The notes below the pieces were generated by a model. That model did no database searches, was not told the origin of the DNA, and saw nothing but the letters and a program-made list of their open reading frames with translations. From assembly GCA_016787525.1 (NCBI GenBank), contig JAEUUP010000022.1, positions 30,718 to 94,717 of the forward strand: a stretch of 64,000 nt of DNA, written 5' to 3'. Position numbers and translations under genes: made by a program. Positions 1 to 9,477 of this stretch are shown piece after piece. This DNA comes from Saprospiraceae bacterium. Its GTDB lineage: Bacteria; Bacteroidota; Bacteroidia; Chitinophagales; Saprospiraceae. The stretch's first letter is position 1; every line of letters begins with the position of its first letter.

Positions 1-374
1 ATATTTTGAATCGGTGCTGCTCCCACAGTACCTGGAATCAGCGACATATTTTCAACACCTCCTAAATTGTTCTCAATTGCCCACAAAACGAATTCATGCC
101 ATACAACACCACCGCCTATTTCGACAATTGTCCCCCCCTCAGTATCTTGTATTATCTCAATGCCCTTAATGCCATTTTTTAGAAATAACATATCATAAAA
201 TTCATTCAAAAATAACACATTCGACCCGCCACCTAAAAGAAACAAAGGAAGGGTGTTTTGAGACAAAACTTGGCACACGTCCTCAATGGATTGTACTTCA
301 ACAAAAGTCGAGCAATGCGCTTCGATGCCAAATGTATTGTAATTTTTTAAATTGAAATTTTTATGAAACTGCAT
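1..374 (-). CDS. murB: UDP-N-acetylenolpyruvoylglucosamine reductase, N-terminal part (window edge)
   Basis: Reading the minus strand from an ATG at 374-372 gives about 124 residues with the MurB FAD-binding pattern: an N-terminal NTFGI, then LFLLGGGSNVLF, GGGVVWHEFV, and GGVENMSLIPGTVGAAPIQN as the frame reaches the window edge. MurB reduces UDP-GlcNAc-enolpyruvate to UDP-MurNAc in the cytoplasm, the step after MurA. The C-terminal part lies outside the window. It sits 115 bp downstream of murA on the same strand, which puts two consecutive peptidoglycan steps together. A copy of the decamer at 135-144 encodes its TEG. Identification is firm; only the 3' end is missing. Confidence 0.93.
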   Translation of the reverse strand, partial: MQFHKNFNLKNYNTFGIEAHCSTFVEVQSIEDVCQVLSQNTLPLFLLGGGSNVLFLNEFYDMLFLKNGIKGIEIIQDTEGGTIVEIGGGVVWHEFVLWAIENNLGGVENMSLIPGTVGAAPIQN

Positions 375-397
375 GAAGGTTAATTGTTATTGGTCGT

Positions 398-480
398 TTA
401 TTACTCGTTAGTGGTTATTCGTTATTTATAATTTGTCAGGACTAATCTATCAATAACGAATAACTACTAACGAGTAGTAA
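398..480. repeat. Long intergenic inverted repeat between murA and murB
   Basis: Arms 398-426 and 452-480 are complementary over 29 bp with two mismatches, separated by 25 bp. The arms are built from words such as ACTCGTTA and TTATTCGTTATT. Similar words form a hairpin at 32212-32262. It may be a transcript-processing or attenuating hairpin in the murA-murB unit, or a copy of a small dispersed repeat. Confidence 0.7.
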
Positions 481-489
481 ATAATTAAA

Positions 490-1818
490 TCATTGAAAAT
501 CAATTTTTTGTATTTTCAAACCCATAGCTGTCAAGCGTGGGATGATGTCACCATAGCCACGTTCAATCATCGGCACACCCCTCAGTATAGTCGTGCCTTT
601 TGCCACAGAAGCGGCTATGACATATGCCAAACCTGCCCGCAAATCTGGAATAACTAAAGGTTCCTCAACGGCTGTCAGAGGCGTTGCACCACTGATAATG
701 GCTGAGTGTTCGTGTCCTTTGCCCGTAAAACGGCAGGGTAGGCTGCCGAGGCAATGCGTCGTCAACTGCACTTCTGCGCCCAGTTTTTTCAATGCTTTCA
801 GATACCCAAAACGATTTTCATATACAGTTTCGTGAATGACAGAAACGCCTTCGGCTTGTGTCAAAAATACCGCAAAGGGCTGCTGCCAATCCGTCGAAAA
901 TCCGGGCCAAACATCGGTTTCTAAGTGAATAGCTTGTGGTTTTTTCGCTCTAAAAAAGCGAATAGAATCGTAGTCCAATAACTCGAAACCACCACCTGCT
1001 TGGCGATAACTCGACAAGAAATTGCCCAAAGTTTCAGGTCTAATACCATGCACCGTGATTGACCCATCAACAGCAACAGCCATCGAAGCCCAAGAAGCTG
1101 TTTCGATGCGGTCGCCCAGAATATTCATTGTGCAACCTGTCAGTTCCTTCACCCCTTCAACACGGAATTGACGACCTGAGTCCGTAAAAATAACAGCACC
1201 CATAGCCCGTAACATCGTCACCAACTCCATGATTTCGGGTTCAATCGCTACATTTTCGATGATGGATGTACCCTCCGCCAGCACAGCCAAGAACAAACAT
1301 GTCTCAGTTGCTCCAACAGATGGGTATTTCAGATGAAAATGTGAGCCTTTCAATCGGCGCGACTTCTGTGCGATATACCCCTCAGTACCTTCGATGATTT
1401 TTGCCCCAAAATCTTGAATCGCATCAAGGTGAAAATCAACGCCTCGTGCGCCTATGATGCAACCACCCAACATCGGTACACTCACCTCATCGAAACGGTG
1501 CAAAAGTGCGCCCAACATGAGAATAGGCATTCGATTCGCTCCTGAATGTGGTTGTCGCACATGCGCATCGGTTGCAGTGGTTGGGTCAATGGTCATCATT
1601 TTGGCTTCTTTATCCCAATGAATCGTTACGCCGAGCGAGCGCAACATATCCACCGTGATTTCGACATCGCCAATCGGAGGCACATTGGTCAAAGTAGTGG
1701 CAGAAGAGCCAAGGAGGGTAGCAATCATCGCTTTAGTAGCGAAGTTTTTTGCACCATAACATGTAATTTCGCCGTGTAACGGATTGCCACCGACGATTTG
1801 ATAAGCTGTATTGGACAT
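490..1818 (-). CDS. murA: UDP-N-acetylglucosamine 1-carboxyvinyltransferase
   Basis: 442 residues, close to the usual family length of about 420-440. MurA transfers enolpyruvate from PEP to UDP-GlcNAc, the first committed step of peptidoglycan synthesis, in the cytoplasm. The substrate-binding Lys-Asn pair is at residues 24-25 (GAKN), and the catalytic loop GGCIIGARGVDFH carries the active-site cysteine at residue 120, the residue fosfomycin alkylates in this family. The repeated beta/alpha units of the EPSP-synthase fold are visible throughout. It is followed by murB after a long inverted repeat. Two decamer copies (578-587 and 1378-1387) lie inside, read as LRG and TEG. Confidence 0.95.
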   Translation of the reverse strand: MSNTAYQIVGGNPLHGEITCYGAKNFATKAMIATLLGSSATTLTNVPPIGDVEITVDMLRSLGVTIHWDKEAKMMTIDPTTATDAHVRQPHSGANRMPILMLGALLHRFDEVSVPMLGGCIIGARGVDFHLDAIQDFGAKIIEGTEGYIAQKSRRLKGSHFHLKYPSVGATETCLFLAVLAEGTSIIENVAIEPEIMELVTMLRAMGAVIFTDSGRQFRVEGVKELTGCTMNILGDRIETASWASMAVAVDGSITVHGIRPETLGNFLSSYRQAGGGFELLDYDSIRFFRAKKPQAIHLETDVWPGFSTDWQQPFAVFLTQAEGVSVIHETVYENRFGYLKALKKLGAEVQLTTHCLGSLPCRFTGKGHEHSAIISGATPLTAVEEPLVIPDLRAGLAYVIAASVAKGTTILRGVPMIERGYGDIIPRLTAMGLKIQKIDFQ

Positions 1819-1864
1819 AAAAGGGTTTGTAGTTGTTTGAAATTGAAGCGTAAGGTAGCGTATT

Positions 1865-2455
1865 TTAGAAAGTTTTCAGAATATGATGCCAAGTACCTAA
1901 AATCGTTGGTAAATCCGTTAGCGTTTTATTATCAATGTAGAAAATATTGTCTTCAAATTTAATAAAACGCCATTCAATACCATCGGTTGCACACCCATAA
2001 ATGATAGGAATATTTCTACCTTCCATCTCATTATACAATTTTGCACCATACATTTGAGCAGCACATTGTGCTATACCCCATTCCATATCTTCGTCTTTAC
2101 TTTCAGCTAATGAAATAATAGGTGCTTCAATGTATAATTTGGGTGCTTGTAGCGAAAAGAAAAAATCACAAGGTCTCGACAAATCGTCTTCTGATTTGAC
2201 ATTAATATCTTCACCTGAAAACAACGAAATTTTATGACGATACTGCTTTGCCACTTCTAATAAAATTGGTGAAACAATGCGTTCTGATTTCGATTTTTCA
2301 TTCGTTAATGGTGCGATTTCGGCAATTTCGAGCGTTTCAACCAACCAATTACTCGGTTCAACGGGTTCTACTTTCCCAAATAAAGTAACCAATTGCATAT
2401 CAAGGTTGAATTTTTTAACAACCGTTTTAATTTTCTTATAGTTACTATATCCCAT
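1865..2455 (-). CDS. Conserved hypothetical protein, PD-(D/E)XK nuclease-like
   Basis: 196 residues of a pattern I recognise as a conserved family common in cyanobacteria and Bacteroidota. Features are DFFFSLQAPKLYIEAPIISLAE, then SKDEDMEWGIAQCAAQM, IPIIYGCATDGIEWRFIKFE, and an ILGTWHHI tail. The Asp ... Glu-x-x arrangement followed by the GIAQ helix resembles a restriction-endonuclease-like fold, but no activity is established. It lies 45 bp downstream of the large helicase-like gene on the same strand, so the two may be co-transcribed. The patchy distribution of the family suggests transfer; that is inference. Confidence 0.6.
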   Translation of the reverse strand: MGYSNYKKIKTVVKKFNLDMQLVTLFGKVEPVEPSNWLVETLEIAEIAPLTNEKSKSERIVSPILLEVAKQYRHKISLFSGEDINVKSEDDLSRPCDFFFSLQAPKLYIEAPIISLAESKDEDMEWGIAQCAAQMYGAKLYNEMEGRNIPIIYGCATDGIEWRFIKFEDNIFYIDNKTLTDLPTILGTWHHILKTF

Positions 2456-2499
2456 ATTTTAAACAATTTGACGGCAAATATAAGTCATTCTTGATAAAA

Positions 2500-5400
2500 C
2501 TATGCTTTTATCTCCGCACATAACTTGTCAACCTCTTCGCCCACATTTTTCCACCAATAGTACGACCATACAGAAACCACTCGCACATTCAGTCGCTCCA
2601 AATCTTGTAACATACGGCGTTCCCAATCGGCATTGAAATAAGTGGCATCGGTACTCAATCGCCCGTCAATGCGGACGACAACCGCAGCATCTTCCGCGTT
2701 ATCGGGTAAAATGACCAACGGAAAGATTTGATTTTCAATAACAAAATTGGTTTTCATGTGCTTAGGCTCGATTTTATCGGACAAGGCAGCGATGATTTCA
2801 TGCACAAAAATGGACGATTTAGGCTCTTTCGTTTTTACATACAATTTATTCAACTGACTGAAAATGGCTTCATACTGAGGGGTATTGTCGAGCGATAAAT
2901 TCTCCGCCAATAGTATCAAATTGGACATCAAAAACGGCATTTCATAATCTCGACTTTGAGCCGAAGCTTCCAAGAGTTCGCGTGAAATAGCGTTTATCCA
3001 GTACAATTTTTGAGTAAAACAGTTCAATAATTGCCGAAATTCTCGTTTCGGGAAACTCATTTTATCAAAATCAGGATACGTGCCACTCACTATGAGAATG
3101 TCGAATTGCAAGCCTGCCAGTTCATCTATATTCAGAATTGTCAACCCATTACGTTGAATATGCTCAATTTTTTCCCAACCCCACAGTGTTTTTTGTACCA
3201 CATTCAGCAAGGTCATATTAATGGTATTCCTCTGCTGACGTGTCATGGTCACAATGGCAATGCGTGGATAGGTATTGAACGGCGTTGCCGAAATTTCTTT
3301 CAACAACTCAATAATTTCAGTGATTTCAGCTTCATTGGTTCTGATTTTTTCAGAATATAAATTCTTTACATGACGAACTTCTACACTTTGTTTAGTCGCC
3401 ACTTGTCGGAATGGAATGTCCAAATTAGGGTAAAAAACAGCCTGATTGATGCGCCTAGTCGTTTCGCTGGCGGCACGGTGAATGTAGTTGAGCCTGACAT
3501 AAGCGGCCTCTTTTTCTTTGAGTTTAGCTGCCAGAGATTGGGGGACAGTCGTATCTTCAGCTAATGCAACGACCCCCTCAGTATTTCGCAAAATCGGCAC
3601 AACTTGTTCTGAATCAATATCTTGAGCATTGTCGAATACCACCAAATCAAACTCTTTGCCTTCTCCTTCAATGATTTGTGTAGCAACTTGTGGTGTCAAT
3701 AAAAGCACGGGATAGACCTCGGTCAGAGTGTGAATAGTGTTTTTGAGAATATCTTTCAAGTATTGTGTCTTCGCTAATTTCAGATTTTTAGAGTTAAAAA
3801 ACAGCTTATAACCTTCTGGATTTTTTTCCTTCATTTCGCGGATAGCGACTTTTTTTCGGTCATTCCACATCGAAGCAATTTGTTTAGGAATATGCAAACG
3901 AAGACGATCTTCTACTTCATTCATATTGTTCATCAAAATATCATTGTCGAGTGTATCTGTTTGATAATGAACAACTAAGGTATTGTGAAAATACCAACTG
4001 TCGAATGCCGCTGCCCAATTGTCAGGCTTCACTTTTGTCAGTGCTGTAATCAACCGATGACCATTTTCGGGCAATGAAACCCAAAATTTTTGCCATGCGT
4101 AGAAGTGGTCGAAATCGCGCATATTCAACTGCGTTTCTTCCAATTTTTCGATGGTTTCTTCGATGAACAACATACGTTTGGGCAGTGTCAACATCTTGTG
4201 TCCGAGTGGGTCAGCATAAATTTTCGCTTCGTTGATGGCTGTTAAAAGATTATCGAGATCGGTTTCGAGTTGCAAAATATCTTCCGCCAATGGTTTATCA
4301 AAATGGTTCGCTGTTTTTGAATTCAGTCGCTGCAACTCTTCTTGAACTGTATTGGGCAAAGCTTTGCGCCATCCCCTCAGTAAAGATTCGAAAGTTTCAA
4401 GATTGAGTTTGAGTTTATCAAAATCTTTTCTGTCCGAACCTTTCAAAAAATCGTGGATAAAATGGCGGCGCGAATCATATGTTTTCACCAATTCGTCGTA
4501 ACGATTGCTTGCTTCTTCTTTTGCGGATAAAATATTTTTTGAACGACCGCTGAAAAGAGAGCTGGCATATAAACCGCTGACTCTGAATACGTTAGAGGAT
4601 TTGAAAGCGTCGCCATATTGAAACTCATAGTCTGAATTGGCTTCTTTCAAATGCCGCAATTGACCCCGTTGTTCGATATAGTAGCTTTCGTAATAATTCA
4701 TCAATTTTTGGGCATAAGCATCATAAACAGCGATGTATCGGTGGTGCAAAGCCTTGAATTTCTCGATAAATTCAGATAGTTTTTTCAACAGTTCGTCGCG
4801 ATTTGTCGCACTTTTTTCGGCGGCAAATGCCTGTGGATGAATATTACTGAGGGGGTGCTTGAGTGTATTGACATCATTGTAGAGTCGTTCACTGGTTTCA
4901 ATTTCAGCGCGTAAACGCTCGTATTCTTCTTTTGTGAATGTATAATCCGATGCGTTGATATGATTTGCAAGCAGTTCTCGACCTGCATTCTTTTGGCTCG
5001 CAAGATAATGACCGACCACCTCGGCAAAGTTTTCATCGCCAAAAACGGGCTGATGCAATGTGTGATGCGTTTCATCGGACTTTGCTAAATACCGACGAGC
5101 TTGTTTGAGCGCAATTTTAAAGTCTTCTTCTCCTTTGAAATCCACTGTGCGGCTTGTGGTTTCCTTGCGAATCACATCTAAAAGTAAGTTTTTGTCGTGA
5201 TACATATCTTTCAAAAGGAAAGTCAAATTGCCAATGCCAAGGTTGACAAAGGCATTTTGAATTTGCATCAAACTGGCAACATCATGGGCAACAACGGCTG
5301 TTTTTTGCCCATTCGACAGGGCATTGAGCAAAATATTGGCTGCCAAATGCGTTTTCCCTGTGCCATGACCACCTTCCACAAGCGTCATTTTGTTGCGCAA

Positions 5401-6174
5401 AACAGTCCGCAAAGCTGTGCGTTGATAGAGGTCTTCGGGCAATACAGTGAACTCGTGCGTATGTTCAGCTGTCCATGTAAAATTTTGAAAGTCAATACTT
5501 TCTGCGTCTTTTTCGCCGATTGCACCTTCTGGATGTTGGAACAAACCCACTGCACCGCACCAACCAATATGCCCTTTTGCTGCCAACTCATCCGCATATC
5601 GAGGCGAAGGGCATTGAATGATTGCCGCATTACTTTGCAGCGTAAATTTGAGTTTGGCTTCCAAATCTTTCAAAAAAGCTTGGAAACCGATATATGTAAA
5701 GGGTGGATTTTGAATATATTGTGCCAAATGCTCACCCAAATCAAGTCCTTGTTTTTCCTTAAAATGAGTCACAAGGTATTCGTTGACAGCCACGCTACCA
5801 TTTTCGTCATAAGACAGCACCCACGAATCGCGCCGAGTCGGATGAGGTTTGATGTTTAGGTACCAAATAAATAACGGTGCGGCGACTGTCTCCCCCTCAG
5901 TATTTTTGTCGAAAACAAAGGGGAAACCAAAGCCAAACGGGTGCTGACCACGGGTTTTTTGTATATTTTTTGTCTCAAAATAGAATTGGCGAAACTGCTC
6001 AGAATTGTGAAATTCAGCGTGAATATCCGTCTCAAATGCCGTTTGATTGTAGAATAACTCCGTCCATTTGGTCATTTGAGGATGTATGCCATTGAAAACA
6101 GCAAACATATCAAGTTTGTCGTCGCCGAGTGGGAGCGCGTTGAGATATGCTTTTGAACTCTTATTGTGTCTCAT
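2500..6174 (-). CDS. Large SF1 (DNA2/NAM7-like) helicase-like protein with degenerate motifs
   Basis: 1224 residues. A Walker A motif GGHGTGKTH is at about 268-276, within a typical QRTALRTVLRNKMTLVEGG context. A Walker B-like VVFDNAQDI is at about 845, with Asn replacing the Glu of DEAQ. The following LAEDTTVPQS stands where GDxxQLPP is usual. A late LNIDELAGLQFDILIVSG segment resembles motif V, but the motif VI arginines (normally VALTRAK-like) are not recognisable in LLNCFTQKLYWI. The middle (residues 330-700) is rich in predicted helix and probably coiled. The C-terminus (RIDGRLSTD ... WERRMLQDLERLNVRVVSVWSYYWW) resembles the DUF559-like tail of DUF4011-type helicases. ATP binding is likely; unwinding is doubtful. 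The role is unknown; defence or repair is possible. Confidence 0.7.
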   Translation of the reverse strand: MRHNKSSKAYLNALPLGDDKLDMFAVFNGIHPQMTKWTELFYNQTAFETDIHAEFHNSEQFRQFYFETKNIQKTRGQHPFGFGFPFVFDKNTEGETVAAPLFIWYLNIKPHPTRRDSWVLSYDENGSVAVNEYLVTHFKEKQGLDLGEHLAQYIQNPPFTYIGFQAFLKDLEAKLKFTLQSNAAIIQCPSPRYADELAAKGHIGWCGAVGLFQHPEGAIGEKDAESIDFQNFTWTAEHTHEFTVLPEDLYQRTALRTVLRNKMTLVEGGHGTGKTHLAANILLNALSNGQKTAVVAHDVASLMQIQNAFVNLGIGNLTFLLKDMYHDKNLLLDVIRKETTSRTVDFKGEEDFKIALKQARRYLAKSDETHHTLHQPVFGDENFAEVVGHYLASQKNAGRELLANHINASDYTFTKEEYERLRAEIETSERLYNDVNTLKHPLSNIHPQAFAAEKSATNRDELLKKLSEFIEKFKALHHRYIAVYDAYAQKLMNYYESYYIEQRGQLRHLKEANSDYEFQYGDAFKSSNVFRVSGLYASSLFSGRSKNILSAKEEASNRYDELVKTYDSRRHFIHDFLKGSDRKDFDKLKLNLETFESLLRGWRKALPNTVQEELQRLNSKTANHFDKPLAEDILQLETDLDNLLTAINEAKIYADPLGHKMLTLPKRMLFIEETIEKLEETQLNMRDFDHFYAWQKFWVSLPENGHRLITALTKVKPDNWAAAFDSWYFHNTLVVHYQTDTLDNDILMNNMNEVEDRLRLHIPKQIASMWNDRKKVAIREMKEKNPEGYKLFFNSKNLKLAKTQYLKDILKNTIHTLTEVYPVLLLTPQVATQIIEGEGKEFDLVVFDNAQDIDSEQVVPILRNTEGVVALAEDTTVPQSLAAKLKEKEAAYVRLNYIHRAASETTRRINQAVFYPNLDIPFRQVATKQSVEVRHVKNLYSEKIRTNEAEITEIIELLKEISATPFNTYPRIAIVTMTRQQRNTINMTLLNVVQKTLWGWEKIEHIQRNGLTILNIDELAGLQFDILIVSGTYPDFDKMSFPKREFRQLLNCFTQKLYWINAISRELLEASAQSRDYEMPFLMSNLILLAENLSLDNTPQYEAIFSQLNKLYVKTKEPKSSIFVHEIIAALSDKIEPKHMKTNFVIENQIFPLVILPDNAEDAAVVVRIDGRLSTDATYFNADWERRMLQDLERLNVRVVSVWSYYWWKNVGEEVDKLCAEIKA

Positions 6175-6298
6175 AGACTAAAATTTAGTAATGCCAATTT
6201 TTTGGTTTGGCTAAATTTGGTTTTTAAAAAATATGCTGTTCGTTTTGAGCAAATTTAGACAAAACTTGTAAAACAAGTAATGATTTCGCTATAATGTT

Positions 6299-6327
6299 TT
6301 GATTTTCATCACTTTTGTCTATTTTTG
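6299..6327 (+). promoter_or_regulatory. Candidate Bacteroidota promoter for the AcpH gene
   Basis: TTG at 6299-6301, an 18-bp gap, then TATTTTTG at 6320-6327 matches the TTG/TAnnTTTG form with one base less than the usual 19. It would start transcription about 16 bp before the ATG at 6350. Confidence 0.55.
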
Positions 6328-6349
6328 AGAAAAAAGCAACCAAATCAAG

Positions 6350-6946
6350 ATGAATCATTTAGCACACTTCTTCCTCTCAGGCGACGACGAGGATTTGGCG
6401 ATTGGCAACTTTGTGGCAGATTTTATTACAAATAAAGAATTACCCCAATTTACTGAGGGGGTGCAACGAGGCATCATTCTGCATCGTGAGATAGACGCAT
6501 TCACAGATGCACATCCGATTGTGAAACAGAGTACGAAGCGTCTGCACCCATTTCACCACAAATATTCTCCTGTGATTGTGGATATTTATTATGATTTTTT
6601 ATTGGCTAAAAACTGGCAAAATTATAGCCTAACCGACCCCTCAGTATGGAATGATAGTTTGAGAGATTTTACAAATAAGATGTATAGAATATTGACAGAT
6701 AGGCATATAGAGTTGCCAGAAAGATTGAAAACTCGCTTGCCTCGTATGATTGCCGACGATTGGTTGATGAAATATACAACTTACAAAGGCTTGCATGGTG
6801 CGTTTTTACGGATTGAAAAGGCGGCTGCTTTCCCAGGTAATTTTGGCAATGCTGCGAAGCATTTGGAGCAGTTTTTAGAAGCATTTGATGCAGAATTCAA
6901 TCAATTTTTTCCTGAATTACAAAAGCACGTAGCAAGTAAAGTTTGA
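6350..6946 (+). CDS. Acyl carrier protein phosphodiesterase (AcpH/DUF479 family)
   Basis: 198 residues, full length for the family. AcpH removes the 4'-phosphopantetheine group from holo-ACP. The family signature is present: MNHLAHFFLS at the start, GNFVADFI at about 19-26, LHREIDAFTDAHPIV, and VDIYYDFLLAKNW. The Asp and His residues of the metal-binding HD-like core lie in these segments. It is divergently transcribed from the helicase-like gene and ends in its own terminator. Two decamer copies (6451-6460, 6637-6646) are read as TEG and PSV. The family assignment is firm. The exact substrate rests on the E. coli homologue. Confidence 0.85.
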   Translation: MNHLAHFFLSGDDEDLAIGNFVADFITNKELPQFTEGVQRGIILHREIDAFTDAHPIVKQSTKRLHPFHHKYSPVIVDIYYDFLLAKNWQNYSLTDPSVWNDSLRDFTNKMYRILTDRHIELPERLKTRLPRMIADDWLMKYTTYKGLHGAFLRIEKAAAFPGNFGNAAKHLEQFLEAFDAEFNQFFPELQKHVASKV

Positions 6947-6971
6947 TTTTGAACCCTCAAAACCCCTCAGT

Positions 6972-7021
6972 AAAATAGCCTTGTAGAGGACTTAAATTGT
7001 CCTGTGCAAGGCTATTTTTTT
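6972..7021 (+). terminator. Rho-independent terminator after AcpH
   Basis: AAAATAGCCTTG (6972-6983) pairs with CAAGGCTATTTT (from 7007), with an inner AGGAC/GTCCT stem and a following T tract. A decamer copy (6963-6972) abuts the 5' side of the stem. Confidence 0.85.
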
Positions 7022-7038
7022 ACAGAAAGAGTCGTCTA

Positions 7039-8925
7039 TTAACGTTCCGCACGTCGCTCCAAATCAGCTCGTTTGAGTGTAATCAAATGCCCAATAGGTT
7101 GTCCATTGCGGTAGTTCTGAACGCGTAAAGTGATAGGACCATCGGGTAATTCGACAGATTGAGTGAATTTTGAGCAATATTTATCGGGCATAGCATCGTC
7201 AATTGTGTAGTAGGTGTCAATACCCTTGATTTCATTTTCCAAAGTAAGCCACATTTTGCCATCTTTCATTTTAGTTTTCACAACCGCATCGTAAACGGCA
7301 CGGCTGGCGTTGATTTCGGCGACATCAGCTCTTTCAAAATGATTTTCCATGCGTTTGGCGAAATCATCCCAATTTTTTGCCGATTTTTGAGACCAATAGA
7401 CCTCCGACAATGCCCACGCACGTGGGTAAGTCATGTACTGCACGTAGCGAAAAGTAGGCGTTTGCTCTGTCCACAGATTGCCTTGACCGCCTAAAATGTA
7501 TTTGGCATCTATACCATCAGGTACAGGCTCGAAACTGTAACTTTTGCTCACACGCAGACCCGCATAAATCGGTGGGTCAACAGTCATTTCGCCTTGATTG
7601 TAGTCTAAATAGGCATAAGTAGTTGGAGTCATCACCACTTCATGCCCTTCTTTTGCGGCTTGAATACCGCCTTTTGTGCCACGCCAGCTCATCACAGCCG
7701 CCGTTGGCGAAATGCCACCTTCCAAGATTTCGTCCCAACCGATGAGTTTTTTGCCTTTGGCTTGCAATATTTTTTCGACACGACCCATAAAATAGCCTTG
7801 TAAATCTTCGACATGGTGGATTTTCAACTTGCTCATCAAAGCTTGGCAGCCTTCGTCTTGCGCCCAATAACCTTTATAACATTCGTCGCCACCGACATGG
7901 ATATAAGGGTGCGGGAACAATTGCGCGACCTCCGTAAAAACTTTGTCGAGAAACGTATAAACTTCTTCGTTTGAAGGGTTTAAGGTGTTGTCAACCAGCA
8001 TTTTAAATGTGCCATTGCCATACCACTCTGAGAATTTATGACCACAGCTGACCATTGTATTGGGGTTTTTGGTGCAACTCAATTCTGGATAAGCGGCAAC
8101 GGCTGCCATGCTGTGACCAGGAACATCAATCTCTGGCAAAATTGCCACATTGCGTTCTTGTGCGTAGGCAATCACTTCTTTGATGTCTTCGTGCGTGTAG
8201 AAACCTCCAACAGGCGTAGGTTCGCCAATTTTGGGTGCTTCACGGTCGCCGAAATGACCCGCACGTTTCACGCGCCATGCACCAATCGAAGTGAGTTTGG
8301 GTAGCGATTTGATTTCGATGCGCCAGCCTTCATCATCGGTCAAGTGCCAGTGCAAAGTGTTGTATTTGAGGCGAGCGATTTGGTCAATATAGGTTTTGAC
8401 TTCTTCTTTCGTAAAAAAGTGGCGACTGACATCGAACATAATGCCACGCCATGCAAAACGCGGATAATCTTTGACTTTTACTGAGGGGATAACCCAATTG
8501 CCTTTGGTCGCAGTTTTGCTTTCAATTTCTTTGGGCAATAGTTGCAAAAGCGTTTGCATACCATAGAAAAGTCCTGCTGTTTGGTTGGCAGAAATCATGA
8601 CACCTTTAGGCGTTGACTCCAGAATATAGCCTTCTTTGCCGATTTCGGCATTGGGCGAAGCGTTCAAATTGAGTTGTATTGCACCTAATTTCCCTTGTTG
8701 AGCTTTGAGAGAAAATCCTGTGGGTGCATTTAATTTTTGAATCAACATATCAGCGACCTTTTGGCTTTCGGCTTTGTCGTAGCTGATAGTTGAGGCAGAA
8801 GTTAGGGTGTAAGAACCGGTGGTTGTTTTGATTTCGACAGGCTGTGGAATCAAATTTATAGCATTATTTTGTGCTTTTAGCATCGTCATAGCTGTTAAAA
8901 ACAAGAACAGAGACAGTTTTTTCAT
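7039..8925 (-). CDS. Beta-N-acetylhexosaminidase, GH20, exported
   Basis: 628 residues with an N-terminal signal peptide (MKKLSLFLFLTAMTMLKA, cleavage near 18). The GH20b domain occupies about 25-155 and the GH20 catalytic barrel about 155-510. The signature HVGGDECYKGYW carries the catalytic Asp-Glu pair at D347/E348, and WHLTDDEGWRIEI and the tryptophan-rich barrel strands are present. The enzyme releases terminal GlcNAc/GalNAc from chitin oligomers, glycans or peptidoglycan fragments in the periplasm or outside the cell. About 100 C-terminal residues form a small beta domain. There is no type IX sorting domain. It appears to be monocistronic. One decamer copy (8479-8488) encodes PSV. Confidence 0.93.
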   Translation of the reverse strand: MKKLSLFLFLTAMTMLKAQNNAINLIPQPVEIKTTTGSYTLTSASTISYDKAESQKVADMLIQKLNAPTGFSLKAQQGKLGAIQLNLNASPNAEIGKEGYILESTPKGVMISANQTAGLFYGMQTLLQLLPKEIESKTATKGNWVIPSVKVKDYPRFAWRGIMFDVSRHFFTKEEVKTYIDQIARLKYNTLHWHLTDDEGWRIEIKSLPKLTSIGAWRVKRAGHFGDREAPKIGEPTPVGGFYTHEDIKEVIAYAQERNVAILPEIDVPGHSMAAVAAYPELSCTKNPNTMVSCGHKFSEWYGNGTFKMLVDNTLNPSNEEVYTFLDKVFTEVAQLFPHPYIHVGGDECYKGYWAQDEGCQALMSKLKIHHVEDLQGYFMGRVEKILQAKGKKLIGWDEILEGGISPTAAVMSWRGTKGGIQAAKEGHEVVMTPTTYAYLDYNQGEMTVDPPIYAGLRVSKSYSFEPVPDGIDAKYILGGQGNLWTEQTPTFRYVQYMTYPRAWALSEVYWSQKSAKNWDDFAKRMENHFERADVAEINASRAVYDAVVKTKMKDGKMWLTLENEIKGIDTYYTIDDAMPDKYCSKFTQSVELPDGPITLRVQNYRNGQPIGHLITLKRADLERRAER

Positions 8926-9019
8926 TGGAAAAGCAATTTTATTGATTTGATTTAGTAAGCGTCAAAACTATAAATTCCTTTTCAAACAACAGGCCTGTGG
9001 CACAAGATTTTATAAAAAA

Positions 9020-9050
9020 GGTGAAAAATACCCCCTCAGTATTTTTCACC
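9020..9050. terminator. Bidirectional terminator with the decamer in its loop
   Basis: GGTGAAAAATAC (9020-9031) and GTATTTTTCACC (9039-9050) pair perfectly over 12 bp. The 7-nt loop CCCCTCA plus the first stem bases GTA make up the decamer (9032-9041). T tracts on both strands (TTTTT at 9051; six A at 9014-9019) make it usable in either direction. It mainly ends the gene at 9085-9477. Confidence 0.9.
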
Positions 9051-9084
9051 TTTTTCGTTATTTCCTCTTACGCAAAACAGTTTC

Positions 9085-9477
9085 TTAAAGAATGACATCT
9101 TCTACGATTTGCGAAGTGGCTGCCCCTTTTTCATTTTGACCTTCCAAATCGAGGTTGCGAGAGTTTGATGTTTCTACCAAATCGCCATAGTGTTTACGGA
9201 ATACACGAACTGTCAAACCATAGCGGCTTTGGAGTGCATTTTCAAATTCGGCAACCGTAATATTTGGTGAAAAAGTGAAATGCTCATCGAATTGAGGCAA
9301 GTTGTCTGACAATTCAGACAAAAGAATTTGATTATTCAAAACCATGTGATTAGCCCAAAAATCATTGGGTTCTTCCATTGGGTTGCGAAAAAATACGGCT
9401 TTCAAATACGGAAAATAAGTGTTGAAAGCATTTTGAAAGTCTGCGACTGACGCGTTTTTACGAATATTCAATGTCAT
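9085..9477 (-). CDS. Hypothetical protein, 130 residues
   Basis: I do not recognise this protein. It is a soluble 130-residue chain without signal peptide or membrane segment, starting MTLNIRKNASVADFQNAFNT. Two similar segments, VADFQNAFNTYFPYLKAVFF and VAEFENALQSRYGLTVRVF, suggest an internal duplication of a short helix-strand unit of about 60 residues. It is a single gene with a strong terminator just downstream. Its start is an ATG with A/T-rich upstream sequence. A decamer copy (9538-9547) lies about 60 bp upstream of the start. Confidence 0.7.
   Translation of the reverse strand: MTLNIRKNASVADFQNAFNTYFPYLKAVFFRNPMEEPNDFWANHMVLNNQILLSELSDNLPQFDEHFTFSPNITVAEFENALQSRYGLTVRVFRKHYGDLVETSNSRNLDLEGQNEKGAATSQIVEDVIL

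Noticed and set aside
1546..1779. Plus-strand frame over murA
   Set aside because: Antisense to conserved MurA sequence with no independent support.
5197..5859. 220-codon plus-strand frame inside the helicase-like gene
   Set aside because: Antisense to a strand with clear P-loop motifs; the translation has no recognisable domain.
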